NCBI RefSeq assembly: GCF_050920755.1
Contig: NZ_CP158480.1
Span: 1-64,000 of the forward strand
From: Oligella sp050920755
GTDB taxonomy: Bacteria > Pseudomonadota > Gammaproteobacteria > Burkholderiales > Burkholderiaceae_B
Reading direction: 5' to 3'
Length of the DNA stretch: 64,000 nucleotides
Position numbers and translations under genes: made by a program
Shown here: piece after piece, positions 1-9,631 of the stretch
Layout: each line of letters begins with the position of its first letter
Position numbering within the stretch: the stretch's first letter is position 1
Notes under the pieces: model-generated
What the model saw: the letters and a program-made list of their open reading frames with translations, nothing else
What the model was told of the DNA's origin: nothing
Database searches by the model: none

Positions 1-309
1 GTCAAGATTCCTTCTTTTTAATAATAATTTGGTGAGGCAATTAATTTATTGGTTTTGGGTATTATCGGTCTTATTGTAGAGCAATAAACTAATAACCTAA
101 AAGCTAAATTAGTGAAAACCATAAATTATCGCTAAAAAAATCAATAAAGTCAATCGACTAGAATGTCATTTTGACTTAAAAACAGCAAATTTGTCGTTAA
201 TATCGCATTGTTTTTTGATTTATCCACAATCTATCCACATTGTGGATAACTTTTTCTCGGAAGAGTAAAATAGTCTACTCTTTTCTTAATGCCTTGGGTG
301 ATTAATTTT
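1..309. other. oriC: Probable chromosomal origin (oriC) upstream of dnaA
   Basis: This AT-rich non-coding stretch lies directly upstream of dnaA. Near its right end are two exact DnaA boxes in opposite orientation, TTATCCACA at 220-228 and TGTGGATAA at 241-249, with a one-mismatch box CTATCCACA at 231-239 between them. The left part is strongly AT-rich and could serve as the unwinding element. Small inverted repeats lie at 147-153/171-177 and at 261-267/276-282; the second is followed by a short T run just before dnaA. The boxes may also mediate DnaA autoregulation. Origin function is inferred from position and boxes. Confidence 0.7.
220..249. promoter_or_regulatory. Cluster of three DnaA boxes
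   Basis: Two perfect 9-mers (220-228 on +, 241-249 on -) flank one near-match (231-239). They are spaced 10-11 bp apart, so they sit on roughly the same helical face. The cluster ends about 60 bp before the dnaA start codon. Confidence 0.85.
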
Positions 310-1977
310 ATGAGTGATTTCTGGTCGCACTGCTTTTCTATTCTCGCGGAGGAGTATCCTGTCGAGCAAGTAAGAGCATGGATTGAGCCTTTAGACTTTT
401 TGTCTTTTGATGAGGGTTCAGGGGTGCTCGCACTGTCTGCACCAAATCCGATTAAGCAAAAGTGGGCTAGAGATTCCTATGCCGCGCGTATTAAGGCCAT
501 CGCTGAGGCGTGGTATGAGCGCCCGGACATTCAGGTAGATATTTTATTGGCCGGTGCACGTACTTCGCGCCCGGCGGTAAGACCGTCTGAACCTGCGCCA
601 ACGGCGGCTACCATTGCGGTAGAGTCGGCGACTGAAGCAGTGACTGAATCTACGGGTAAGTCGACTAAGCTACTTGAAGCGGTTGAATTGGCGCGCCAGG
701 CCGCTGCTTTGGCACAAGCAAAAAAGCAGCAAGCTGCCGCTGCGGCCGAGCGTTTGGCGGAAGCTTCACCTGATTTATCGGAAGTGATCGGTGCTTTAAA
801 GGAGCTTTATCCGGAGGCCGATGGTGATGCTGCCGATGATGAGATAACGCTGCCGGAGGTGCGCATTGAGAGTCTGGATGAGGATGCATTAGTTGCCGAA
901 TTAAATTATCAAGACAGCTATGAAAAAACCAATTTACTTAAGGAATTAACTTTTGAAAATCTGGTCGAGGGGCGCTCCAATGCGCTTGTTGTGGCTGCCG
1001 CTAAAAAGATTGTCGACGATTATGCGGGGAGTGAGCAGAGCAATAACTCCTTTTTGAGCTATAACCCATTCTTTATTTATGGCTCCACGGGTTTAGGTAA
1101 GACTCATCTGATGCATGCCATGGGCAATGCCATTTTAAAAAAGAAGCCGGGTTTACGTATTCGTTATATTCATGCCAATGAGTACTTTACCAGTATGGTG
1201 GATTCGATTAAGCGTAAAACCAATGATGCGTGGCAACGTGATTATTTAAATCTGGATCTTTTATTCATTGATGATATTCAGTTCTTTAGTGGTAAGGAAC
1301 GTACACAGTTAGAGTTTTTCCATATTTTTGAAAGAATGGTGCGGGATAATAGACAGATTGTGATTTCTTCGGATACTTTCCCGAAGCAGTTACAGGATAT
1401 GAATCCGCGCTTAACCACACGTTTCGATTCCGGTTTATCGGTCAGTGTGGAACCACCGGAGCTGGAATTACGGGTGGCGATTTTGCATAAAAAGGCCGAA
1501 GATCATCGTGAATTCAGATTATTGGATGAGTCGGCGTTTTTTATTGCTAAGCATGTGCGCAGTAATGTGCGAGAATTAGAGGGCGCCTTGACTAAAGTGA
1601 TTGCTTATGCCGGTTTTTACGGTAATAAGGAATTAACGGTAGAAATTTGTCGCAGCGCACTCAAAGATTTGCTAAGTGCCTCTATCGGACAGATTACAAT
1701 TGAGAATATTCAGAAAACCGTAGCGGAATACTATAAAATCAAAGTATCCGATATGCAATCGAAGCGTCGTCAGCGTAATATTGTTGTACCGCGCCACATT
1801 GCCATGTATTTAGCCAAGGAACTGACACAAAAGAGTCTTAACGAAATCGCTGATTATTTTGGTGGCAGAGATCATAGTACCGTCCTCAGTGCAGTAAATA
1901 AAATCAGCAAGGAAAGGATGAGTGATCAGGAGCTTAACCATCATTTACGCATTTTAGAGCAATCACTAAAGGGATAA
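310..1977 (+). CDS. dnaA: Chromosomal replication initiator protein DnaA
   Basis: DnaA binds DnaA boxes and opens the origin. The start is set at the ATG at 310 (protein begins MSDFWSHC) rather than the in-frame ATG at 289, because family members begin with this helix and a GGGTG-like site precedes 310. Domain I covers about residues 1-85. Domain II is an unusually long Ala/Glu-rich linker (about 90-205). The AAA+ domain has Walker A GSTGLGKTHL near 258 and Walker B LLFIDDIQ. The C-terminal box-recognition helix carries GGRDHSTV. At about 555 aa it is longer than the usual 450-500 aa, mainly because of the linker. It is followed 16 nt later by dnaN. Confidence 0.97.
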   Translation: MSDFWSHCFSILAEEYPVEQVRAWIEPLDFLSFDEGSGVLALSAPNPIKQKWARDSYAARIKAIAEAWYERPDIQVDILLAGARTSRPAVRPSEPAPTAATIAVESATEAVTESTGKSTKLLEAVELARQAAALAQAKKQQAAAAAERLAEASPDLSEVIGALKELYPEADGDAADDEITLPEVRIESLDEDALVAELNYQDSYEKTNLLKELTFENLVEGRSNALVVAAAKKIVDDYAGSEQSNNSFLSYNPFFIYGSTGLGKTHLMHAMGNAILKKKPGLRIRYIHANEYFTSMVDSIKRKTNDAWQRDYLNLDLLFIDDIQFFSGKERTQLEFFHIFERMVRDNRQIVISSDTFPKQLQDMNPRLTTRFDSGLSVSVEPPELELRVAILHKKAEDHREFRLLDESAFFIAKHVRSNVRELEGALTKVIAYAGFYGNKELTVEICRSALKDLLSASIGQITIENIQKTVAEYYKIKVSDMQSKRRQRNIVVPRHIAMYLAKELTQKSLNEIADYFGGRDHSTVLSAVNKISKERMSDQELNHHLRILEQSLKG

Positions 1978-1993
1978 TTACAAAGGGAAAGTC

Positions 1994-3148
1994 ATGCAAT
2001 TACTGAAGGCGAGTAGTGAAGTTTTAATCAAGCCGCTCAACACCGTGATAGGTATTGTTGAGCGTCGTAGTACGATGCCGATTTTAGCCAATATTTTAAT
2101 TAAAAAAACAGGCAATCGTGTCGAGTTTACTGCCACTGACCTAGAGGTAGAAATCAGCACTAATGCCGATATCGGTGTCGGCGATGAATCCGCTTTAGTG
2201 ACCGTTTCCGCACGTAAGTTTTTAGAGGTACTACGTACTTTACCGAGTGGCGGTGTGGTGGATATTACGCTGGAAGAGGGCAAGCTACAGTTGGTATGCG
2301 GACGTAGCCGTTTCAGTTTACAAACCATGCCCGGCGAGGACTTCCCGCAGGTTGAACAGCCTAACAGTTGGTTGCAAGAGACTAATCCGAGCGAGATGCC
2401 GGATACCTTTGTATTACCGCAAGAAACGCTTAAGCGTTTATTTAATATGGTGTCTTTTGCGATGGCGAAGCAGGATATTCGCTACTATTTAAATGGTATT
2501 CTACTGGTGGTAGAGCCTGATAGAGTACGTGCCGTTGCAACCGACGGTCACCGCTTGGCGCATTTATCCGAAGCGATTGAGACACCGTTAACCGAAGAGC
2601 AGCAATTGATTTTACCGGCCAAGACAGTGATCGAGTTACAACGCTTATTAGATGAGTCTGATGAGCCGGTATATATCAGCCTTAATAAGGACTCTAAGCA
2701 CTCACAAATTCGCTTTGCCTTTGGTGATATTGTTTTAGTATCTAAGCTGATCGAGGGCCGTTTCCCGGATTATAAACGTGTGATTCCGACCGATTATGAG
2801 CGTCATTTGATTATTAATCGTGAGGAGCTGCAATCAAATCTGCAGCGTAGCCGTATTTTAGTGGCCAATGACCGTCTGCACGGTATTAAGCTCAGTTTTA
2901 ATGACAATCAGTTAAAAATCTACTCAAATAACCAAGAGCAAGAGGAAGCAACTAACAGCTTAGCCATTGATTATCTCTATGAGCCTCTGGAAATCGGCTT
3001 TAATGTCAATTATTTATTAGATGTACTGTCTGTGATTAAGGATGAGGATATTGTCGTATCCGTTAAACCGATCTCAGGTTCATCAGTCATCATCAACTTA
3101 GAAAGCGACGAAAATTTCAAATACGTCGTGATGCCTTTGCGCATTTAA
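1994..3148 (+). CDS. dnaN: DNA polymerase III subunit beta (sliding clamp)
   Basis: This is the ring-shaped processivity clamp that tethers the replicative polymerase to DNA. The 384-aa product begins MQLLKASSEVL and contains a clear clamp pattern, including the RRSTMPILANILI segment and a C-terminus ending YVVMPLRI. It is slightly longer than typical (about 367 aa). An AAGGGAAAG ribosome-binding site precedes the ATG. It lies between dnaA (16-nt gap) and gyrB (15-nt gap), probably in one operon. No recF follows it. Confidence 0.97.
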   Translation: MQLLKASSEVLIKPLNTVIGIVERRSTMPILANILIKKTGNRVEFTATDLEVEISTNADIGVGDESALVTVSARKFLEVLRTLPSGGVVDITLEEGKLQLVCGRSRFSLQTMPGEDFPQVEQPNSWLQETNPSEMPDTFVLPQETLKRLFNMVSFAMAKQDIRYYLNGILLVVEPDRVRAVATDGHRLAHLSEAIETPLTEEQQLILPAKTVIELQRLLDESDEPVYISLNKDSKHSQIRFAFGDIVLVSKLIEGRFPDYKRVIPTDYERHLIINREELQSNLQRSRILVANDRLHGIKLSFNDNQLKIYSNNQEQEEATNSLAIDYLYEPLEIGFNVNYLLDVLSVIKDEDIVVSVKPISGSSVIINLESDENFKYVVMPLRI

Positions 3149-3163
3149 TCAATCAGTAAAATT

Positions 3164-5614
3164 ATGAGTGAAAACACAGAAAATATTCAATCCCAAGGCT
3201 ATGGTGCCGGTAGTATTCAGGTCCTCAAGGGGCTGGAGGCTGTACGCAAACGTCCGGGGATGTATATAGGTGATACATCCGATGGTACGGGTCTACATCA
3301 CATGGTTTTTGAGGTCGTCGATAACTCAATTGACGAGGCCTTAGCCGGTTATTGTGACGATATCGTGGTCACCATTCATACGGACGGTTCTATTTCTGTT
3401 GTGGATAATGGCCGCGGTATTCCGACTGACGTCATGCCGAGTGATGAGCACCAACGTAGTGCCGCCGAGATCGTGATGACTGAGCTGCACGCCGGGGGTA
3501 AATTCGACCAAAACAGTTATAAGGTTTCCGGTGGTTTACACGGCGTGGGTGTGGCGTGTGTTAACGCCTTATCCGAGTGGTTGCGTTTGACGATCCGTCG
3601 CGAGGGCAAGGTTCATCAAATTGAATTTGCCAAGGGCGTTCCGCAAGGGCCTTTGGAGGTGGTGGGCACGACCGACAAAACCGGCACTAAGGTGCAGTAT
3701 TTAGCGGATGTGTGTATTTTCTCAGAGGTTGAGTATCACTGGGATATTCTCTCTAAGCGTTTACGAGAGCTGTCCTTTTTAAATAACGGTGTCAGCATTC
3801 GTCTGGTTGATGAGATTAACGGCCGTGAGGAAAACTTTGCCTACGCCGGTGGGGTGCAGGGTTTTGTGGAGTTTATTAACAAAAGCCGCAGCAAAATTCA
3901 CGACAATATTTTCTATAGTTCTTCCGAGTCGGACGCCGGTGGGGTAAATGTCGGTGTTGATGTGGCTATGCAGTGGAACGATGGTTATAACGAGCAAGTG
4001 TTTTGTTTTACCAATAATATCCCACAGCGTGATGGTGGTTCTCACTTAACCGGTTTACGCGCTGCGATGACTCGCGTGATTAACAAATACATTGCGGATA
4101 ATGACTTAGCCAAGCGCGCTAAAGTCGCGACTCAGGGTGAGGATATTCGTGAGGGCTTGACGTGTGTATTATCGGTTAAAGTCCCGGAGCCTAAGTTCAG
4201 TAGTCAGACCAAGGATCGTTTGGTGTCCAGCGAGGTAAGACCGGCGGTCGAGGATGCCCTAAGTAAAAGTCTGGAGACTTGGTTATTAGAAAACCCACAG
4301 GATGCGCGAGCGATTTGTGAAAAGGTGGTGCAAGCCGCAACGGCGCGTGAGGCTGCTCGTCGCGCTCGTGAAGGTACCCGTCGTAAGGGCTTATTAGAGG
4401 GTGCCGGTTTGCCGGGTAAATTAGCCGATTGTCAGGAAAGGGATCCGGCTAAGTCTGAACTGTATATCGTGGAGGGTGACTCTGCGGGCGGTTCGGCCAA
4501 ACAAGGTCGTGACCGTAAGTTCCAAGCGATTTTACCGTTACGCGGTAAGGTCTTAAATGTGGAAAAAGCGCGTTTTGATCGCCTTATCAGTAGTGATCAA
4601 ATCACAACCTTGATTACGGCTTTAGGTACCAGTATCGGTCCTGAGTTTGATATTTCCAAATTGCGCTATCATCGCATCATTATCATGACGGATGCGGACG
4701 TGGATGGTGCTCATATTCGTACCTTGTTATTGACTTTGTTTTATCGTCAAATGCCTGAGTTAATTGAGCGTGGTTACGTCTATATTGCGCAGCCGCCACT
4801 GTATAAGGTTAAGCTGGGTCGCGAGGAGCGTTATCTCAAGGATGAGGCTGAAGAACTTGCCTTTATGGAGGAGGTAGCGCTTAGAGATGCGGCGATTATC
4901 CCTTCTGAAGGGGCGGATCCGATTGAGGGTGAGACGCTTAAGGAAATGTTCGAGCTATACAATGAGGTCGCTAAGGTGACTGAGCGTTTATCGCGTAATT
5001 ATGATACGGATACGCTATCGGTGATTGCTGAGGGTGTGGCGATTGATTTAAGCTCGGAAGCGGCAGCTCAAAAGAGTATCGATGATTTGGCCGAGGCCCT
5101 TGTTGACCCGGCTCATCCGCATTTGATTAGCTTTAAACTGGATTTCGATCAGGAGCTTAATAAGCATCGTATTCTGGTCAATCGTAATCACCACGGTAAT
5201 ATTCGCGTGACCGTATTGGATAATGAGTTCGTTCAGAGTAAGGACTATGCTTTATTGACTCGTGCTGCAGAGACCTTTAGCGGCTTAATCGGTGAGCGTG
5301 CCATCGTCTATCGCGGCGAGGGCGAACGTCGTCGTCAAGAGCGTATTGAGGACTTCCGTGATGCGGTCAGATGGTTAAGTGCTGAGGCTGATCGTCAGGT
5401 TACTAAGCAGCGCTATAAGGGTCTGGGTGAGATGAACCCTGAGCAGTTATGGGAAACAACCATGAACCCTGAGGTACGTCGCTTATTACGCGTGCAGATT
5501 GAGGATGCGATTACCGCTGATATCGTCTTTAGCACGTTAATGGGTGATCAGGTCGAACCGCGCAGGGCCTTTATTGAGGAAAATGCCCTCTTAGCGGCGA
5601 ATCTGGACGTGTAG
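3164..5614 (+). CDS. gyrB: DNA gyrase subunit B
   Basis: This is the ATPase subunit of gyrase, which introduces negative supercoils. The N-terminal GHKL ATPase domain shows VRKRPGMYIGDT, the DNSIDEALAG motif and GGLHGVGVACVNALS. The TOPRIM domain carries EGDSAGGSA and the DADVDGAHI metal-binding motif. The C-terminus has the QRYKGLGEMNPEQLWETTM signature. At 816 aa it has the length of the proteobacterial type with the insert in the TOPRIM region. It starts 15 nt after dnaN with only a weak Shine-Dalgarno, so translation may be coupled. A hairpin terminator follows the stop. Confidence 0.97.
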   Translation: MSENTENIQSQGYGAGSIQVLKGLEAVRKRPGMYIGDTSDGTGLHHMVFEVVDNSIDEALAGYCDDIVVTIHTDGSISVVDNGRGIPTDVMPSDEHQRSAAEIVMTELHAGGKFDQNSYKVSGGLHGVGVACVNALSEWLRLTIRREGKVHQIEFAKGVPQGPLEVVGTTDKTGTKVQYLADVCIFSEVEYHWDILSKRLRELSFLNNGVSIRLVDEINGREENFAYAGGVQGFVEFINKSRSKIHDNIFYSSSESDAGGVNVGVDVAMQWNDGYNEQVFCFTNNIPQRDGGSHLTGLRAAMTRVINKYIADNDLAKRAKVATQGEDIREGLTCVLSVKVPEPKFSSQTKDRLVSSEVRPAVEDALSKSLETWLLENPQDARAICEKVVQAATAREAARRAREGTRRKGLLEGAGLPGKLADCQERDPAKSELYIVEGDSAGGSAKQGRDRKFQAILPLRGKVLNVEKARFDRLISSDQITTLITALGTSIGPEFDISKLRYHRIIIMTDADVDGAHIRTLLLTLFYRQMPELIERGYVYIAQPPLYKVKLGREERYLKDEAEELAFMEEVALRDAAIIPSEGADPIEGETLKEMFELYNEVAKVTERLSRNYDTDTLSVIAEGVAIDLSSEAAAQKSIDDLAEALVDPAHPHLISFKLDFDQELNKHRILVNRNHHGNIRVTVLDNEFVQSKDYALLTRAAETFSGLIGERAIVYRGEGERRRQERIEDFRDAVRWLSAEADRQVTKQRYKGLGEMNPEQLWETTMNPEVRRLLRVQIEDAITADIVFSTLMGDQVEPRRAFIEENALLAANLDV

Positions 5615-5616
5615 TA

Positions 5617-5654
5617 AAAATGGCTGAGTTTCCGAAGCGGGACTCAGCCATTTT
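5617..5654. terminator. Bidirectional terminator between gyrB and ggt
   Basis: A perfect 13-bp inverted repeat (5617-5629 and 5642-5654) with a 12-nt loop is flanked by A4 on the left and T4 on the right, so it can stop transcription from both convergent genes. Confidence 0.85.
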
Positions 5655-5661
5655 CCGACAA

Positions 5662-7461
5662 TTAATAGCCTAAGGCTGAACCATCCGGATTACGCGGATC
5701 GGAGTAGCCGTACATGGTGCCGTCAATGATTTGAATGGTTTGTGTGCGGCCCATGCTCGGTTTAATACTGACCTTATAGCCCGCATCTTCGAGTAGCTGA
5801 ATGGTGTCAGGGCTAAAGCCTAATTCCAAGCGCAGCTCATCCGGCAACCATTGATGGTGGAAGCGTGGTGTATTGGTGGCGGCAGCGGGATTCATGCCGA
5901 AATCAACGGCATTAATAATTTGCTGCAAGACTGTGGTGATAATACGTGCACCACCGGGACTGCCGGTTACCAGCCAAGGTTTACCGTCTTTTAAAACCAT
6001 GGTTGGTGACATAGAGGATAGTGGACGTTTATTTGCCTCAATGGCATTGGCCTTGCCGCCGATTAAACCGAAGGCATTCGGCACACCGGGTTTGGAGGAG
6101 AAATCATCCATCTCGTTATTCATCAGAATACCGGTCTCACCGGCCACGATACCACTACCAAAGTTTAGGTTTAAAGTATATGTCACAGCGACCGCATTAC
6201 CGTCTTTATCAACGACGGAGTAATGGGTAGTTTGATCGCTTTCATATGGGGTTAAATCAGCGGGTTTAATTTCCTGAGCCGGTGTGACATTACCCTTAAG
6301 TACCTCATCGGCAATGGCTTTGGCGTATTTTTTGCTGGTTAATTGCTTAATCGGTACATCCACAAAATCACTATCGCCAAGGTATTCGGAGCGGTCGGCA
6401 TAAGCACGCTTCATGGTTTCGGCAATCAGGCTGATGGTTTTAGCGCTGTTAACACCGGAATCCTTGATCGGGATATGCTCTAAAGCATTCAGCATTTGTA
6501 CAATATGAATACCGCCGGAGCTGGGTAGGGGCATGGAAACAATTTCATAACCGCGATAATCGCCGCGTACCACTTCACGCTCTACCGCTTCATAATTGGC
6601 TAAATCCTCTTTTGTGATTAAGCCGTCATGGGCTTCTTGGTCGCGCACGATTTCATCGGCAATTGCACCTTTATAAAAAGCATCAGCCCCTTCTTCGGCA
6701 ATCAGCTTTAAGCTTTTGGCGAGGTTCTTTTGTACTAAGGTAGCGCCGGTTGCTAAGGGCTCGTCACCATCAAAGAAAATCGCTTTGGTGGTGGGCCATT
6801 TGCTTAAATTGTCTTTTTCCACTTGAAGCAGTTTGGCCATGGTGGGACTGACTTCATAGCCTTTTTCCGCCAGATCGATGGCCGGTTGCATCACTTCGGC
6901 TAAAGGCAGTGAACCCCATTGGGCTAAGGCTTTGGTGAGACCGGCAACAGTACCGGGAACTCCGATGGCTTGGTGGGTATACCATGATTTACGCGGGATA
7001 ATTTCACCTTTTTCATCCTGATACATGGTTTCTGTGGCTGCTGCCGGGGCTTTTTCGCGGAAGTCCAGGGCAATGGTTTTATTGCTTTTAGCATCATGCA
7101 CGATCATAAAACCGCCACCGCCGATATTGCCGGCATTAGGTAGGCTGACGGCCAGTGAAAAACCGATAGCCACGGCCGCATCTACCGCATTACCCCCCTT
7201 TTTGAGGATGTCTAAACCGACTTGGCTGGCTAGGTTTTGCTCCGTTGCCACCATGCCGTTGGTCGCCTCAATCGGATGAAAGACATTCATCTCATAATCA
7301 TAATTATGCGTTGCGACGGCGCTGGTCGGTGCGGTGATTTTGATATTTGCTTCACGGGCAAAAGCAGCTGAGGATAATGCTAAGCTTGAAGCTAATACGC
7401 TTAGTAGTAGGATTTTACCCGGACCTTTAGCCTTAGGTGAAGTTTGAAAGAAATTCATCAT
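5662..7461 (-). CDS. ggt: Gamma-glutamyltranspeptidase (periplasmic glutathione hydrolase)
   Basis: This enzyme hydrolyses or transfers the gamma-glutamyl group of glutathione in the periplasm. The 599-aa precursor has a Sec signal peptide (hydrophobic stretch about residues 17-33, cleavage after SSAAFA). The family matures by self-cleavage before the Thr in the TTHYSVVD segment, which gives large and small subunits. The oxyanion/substrate motif PLSSMSPTMV and GSPGGARI are present in the small subunit. A GGAGGAG ribosome-binding site precedes the first ATG. It is a single gene, convergent with gyrB. Confidence 0.96.
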   Translation of the reverse strand: MMNFFQTSPKAKGPGKILLLSVLASSLALSSAAFAREANIKITAPTSAVATHNYDYEMNVFHPIEATNGMVATEQNLASQVGLDILKKGGNAVDAAVAIGFSLAVSLPNAGNIGGGGFMIVHDAKSNKTIALDFREKAPAAATETMYQDEKGEIIPRKSWYTHQAIGVPGTVAGLTKALAQWGSLPLAEVMQPAIDLAEKGYEVSPTMAKLLQVEKDNLSKWPTTKAIFFDGDEPLATGATLVQKNLAKSLKLIAEEGADAFYKGAIADEIVRDQEAHDGLITKEDLANYEAVEREVVRGDYRGYEIVSMPLPSSGGIHIVQMLNALEHIPIKDSGVNSAKTISLIAETMKRAYADRSEYLGDSDFVDVPIKQLTSKKYAKAIADEVLKGNVTPAQEIKPADLTPYESDQTTHYSVVDKDGNAVAVTYTLNLNFGSGIVAGETGILMNNEMDDFSSKPGVPNAFGLIGGKANAIEANKRPLSSMSPTMVLKDGKPWLVTGSPGGARIITTVLQQIINAVDFGMNPAAATNTPRFHHQWLPDELRLELGFSPDTIQLLEDAGYKVSIKPSMGRTQTIQIIDGTMYGYSDPRNPDGSALGY

Positions 7462-7681
7462 TAAGTCTCCTCCACATAGAGAAATATCTTTTAGATTGAA
7501 CTGAACCTCAAAATAAGGGTCAATTATTTTGTCTTTTAATTTTAATGAGTTTTACAAGGTTATTCAAAGGGAAAAAAAGCTGCATTATGGTTAGTCCTAG
7601 TGTTTTGTGTAGAGTAGTCATGAAGCGAGCCCTTTAAGATACGTTATACTTAAGGGATAAAATTGATAGTTATTTACATCT

Positions 7682-8413
7682 ATGAAGCATCAAGTATTGT
7701 TTTTCGGTGACCTGCATGGCGGTATCGATCATTGCTTGCCCATTGTGGAGCAATATCGGCCGAAGGCTATCGTATTGCTTGGTGATTTAGAGCTTGCTGC
7801 GCCGATGCAGGAGGTTTTTCGTGAGGTGCGGGCATTGACCGAGGTCTGGTGGATTCCCGGTAATCATGACACGGATAAAGAACAGTTTTTTGATAATCTT
7901 TATCTCTCTGACATGGCCGAGTTTAATCTTGACGGTCGGGTAGCTGAGATTGCCGGTATTCGTATTGCCGGTTTAGGTGGTGTGTTTAGGGGTAAGATTT
8001 GGCACCCTGCTGCCGAGTGTTGGAACTATTTCTCGCCCGAGGATTTTGTGAAGGATTGTCATCCACGTCAACTCTGGCGCGGGGGCGTTTCTTTACGTAA
8101 TCGCAGCTCGATTTTTCCCGAGACCTTTATGGCTTTACGCTGTCAAAAGGCGGATATTTTAGTCACCCATGAGGCGCCCTCCTGTAATCGCTTCGGCTTT
8201 GCCGTGATTGATCGTTTGGCCAGACAAATGGGTGCCTGTGCAGTCTTTCATGGACATCACCATGATAATTATGACTATAGTCCGCATTTCGAGCGTCTTG
8301 GTTTTGAGGCTTATTCCGTGGGGTTGCGCGGTGTGACGGCATTAGACGGCTCGATTATCCGTCCCGGTGAGGAGGATGGGGTAAATGAGTGCAGGGTAGC
8401 GTGGCTCGGTTGA
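7682..8413 (+). CDS. Metallophosphoesterase (calcineurin-like)
   Basis: The 243-aa protein carries the calcineurin-type metallophosphoesterase motifs in order: GDLHGG near residue 9, GDLE, GNHDTD, a THEAPS histidine and a C-terminal FHGHHH. These ligate a dinuclear metal centre for phosphoester cleavage. No signal peptide is seen, so it should be cytoplasmic. The substrate cannot be read from sequence; the family includes protein phosphatases and cyclic-nucleotide or nucleotide phosphodiesterases. No strong Shine-Dalgarno is seen. The gene is divergent from ggt across about 220 bp. Confidence 0.88.
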   Translation: MKHQVLFFGDLHGGIDHCLPIVEQYRPKAIVLLGDLELAAPMQEVFREVRALTEVWWIPGNHDTDKEQFFDNLYLSDMAEFNLDGRVAEIAGIRIAGLGGVFRGKIWHPAAECWNYFSPEDFVKDCHPRQLWRGGVSLRNRSSIFPETFMALRCQKADILVTHEAPSCNRFGFAVIDRLARQMGACAVFHGHHHDNYDYSPHFERLGFEAYSVGLRGVTALDGSIIRPGEEDGVNECRVAWLG

Positions 8414-8478
8414 AATCGTTGCTATGATTTGTGCTAAAGTCATGGCGCTTGGAGTAATTATTTTCCATTTAGGAGTAA

Positions 8479-8688
8479 ATGATGCAAGAGAAATTTATTC
8501 GTATTGACGGTATGTCGTGCAATAACTGCGTAAAGCATGTGAGTGAGCTGTTAGCCGAGATTCCCGGTGTGGAGCATGTAGAGGTGAGTCTGGAAAAGGC
8601 CGGCGCCACTATTCAGTCCGCCGATGTGTTGGATCTCGAGGTAGTGCGTAACGCCCTCGATGAGGCCGGTTATGATTTAGTGGATTAA
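8479..8688 (+). CDS. Heavy-metal-associated domain protein, CopZ-like copper chaperone
   Basis: The 69-aa single-domain ferredoxin-like fold protein has the metal-binding motif GMSCNNC (CxxC) at about residues 11-17. This family carries Cu(I) to P-type ATPases or sensors. A TAGGAG ribosome-binding site lies just upstream. No copper ATPase or CueR regulator is adjacent, so the partner is elsewhere. It is separated from the phosphoesterase by 65 bp and from the pseudouridine synthase by 15 bp. Confidence 0.85.
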   Translation: MMQEKFIRIDGMSCNNCVKHVSELLAEIPGVEHVEVSLEKAGATIQSADVLDLEVVRNALDEAGYDLVD

Positions 8689-8703
8689 TCGCTATATTGT
8701 TTT

Positions 8704-9615
8704 ATGAAAGCACCGTTGGCCATGCGGGGTGGCGTTAATCCCAGTCGTCTCTACTTACCTCGTGAGGGCCAATGGCCGGATCTGCTGAGCTTTCTGCTTG
8801 AGCGTTTTCCCTTTATGCCGGCTGAGATTATTAAAGCACGCTTAGCGGCGGGCGAGATAGTCAATGCAGCCGGCGAGTCTTATCATCTTCATAGTGCCTT
8901 TGTCCCCGATAGCTGGTTATGGTATTACCGCGAGGTGCCGGATGAGGTTGAGGTACCTTTTGACTTAGATATTCTTTATCAGGATAAGCATCTACTGGTT
9001 GTGGATAAGCCGCACTTTCTAGCCAGTATTCCCAGTGGTCGTTATTTGCATGAAACGGCTTTGTCGCGTTTACGTAAGCAATTTAATCTGGCCGAGATTT
9101 CACCTATCCATCGCTTAGATAGAGAAACGGCCGGGGTGCTGGTCTTTAGTTTAAGGCCGGAGGATCGCGGTGCCTATCAAAGCCTTTTTCAAGGTCGGCA
9201 GGTAGAAAAGTACTATGAAGCTATTGCGCCCACTGTGACGAGTTTGGATTTTCCTTTAGTGCATCAAAGTCATATCACGAAAAGTCCGCAATACTTTACC
9301 ATGATCGAGGTGGAGGGCAGGCCTAATAGTGAGACACGTATTGAGCTGTTGCAACGTGGTAAACGACTATCGCATTATGGTTTAAAGCCTTTAAGTGGTA
9401 GAAAGCATCAGTTGAGAGTACATATGAACGCCTTGGGCATGCCGATTTGTCATGATAATTTTTATCCGATTTTGGAAGCGGAACGGGCACCCGATGATTT
9501 TAGTAATCCCCTCCAGCTCTTGGCTCGATGGATAGCGTTTAAGGATCCGATCACGGGTGAAAAGCGTTTTTTTGAGAGTCGGCGAGATTTAGCCTTAGTT
9601 GCCGCAATCAATTGA
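8704..9615 (+). CDS. RNA pseudouridine synthase, RluA family
   Basis: This enzyme isomerises uridine to pseudouridine in rRNA or tRNA. The catalytic signature is HRLDRETAGVLVFS, with the essential Asp at about residue 139. The later conserved segment LKPLSGRKHQLRVHM is also present. The N-terminus (about residues 20-70) has an S4-like region, less conserved than in RluC/D. At 303 aa the length is normal. The target nucleotide cannot be assigned from motifs alone. No clear Shine-Dalgarno precedes the ATG; the gene follows the metallochaperone by 15 nt and precedes the helicase by 16 nt. Confidence 0.9.
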   Translation: MKAPLAMRGGVNPSRLYLPREGQWPDLLSFLLERFPFMPAEIIKARLAAGEIVNAAGESYHLHSAFVPDSWLWYYREVPDEVEVPFDLDILYQDKHLLVVDKPHFLASIPSGRYLHETALSRLRKQFNLAEISPIHRLDRETAGVLVFSLRPEDRGAYQSLFQGRQVEKYYEAIAPTVTSLDFPLVHQSHITKSPQYFTMIEVEGRPNSETRIELLQRGKRLSHYGLKPLSGRKHQLRVHMNALGMPICHDNFYPILEAERAPDDFSNPLQLLARWIAFKDPITGEKRFFESRRDLALVAAIN

Positions 9616-9631
9616 TGGCAAGATTTATAGA

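Noticed and set aside
289..309. Upstream ATG of dnaA as the real start
   Set aside because: No Shine-Dalgarno lies before it, and residues 1-7 are not family-like; ATG 310 fits the family better.
1978..2328. Frame antisense to the start of dnaN
   Set aside because: It overlaps the conserved dnaN coding sequence completely and has no motifs.
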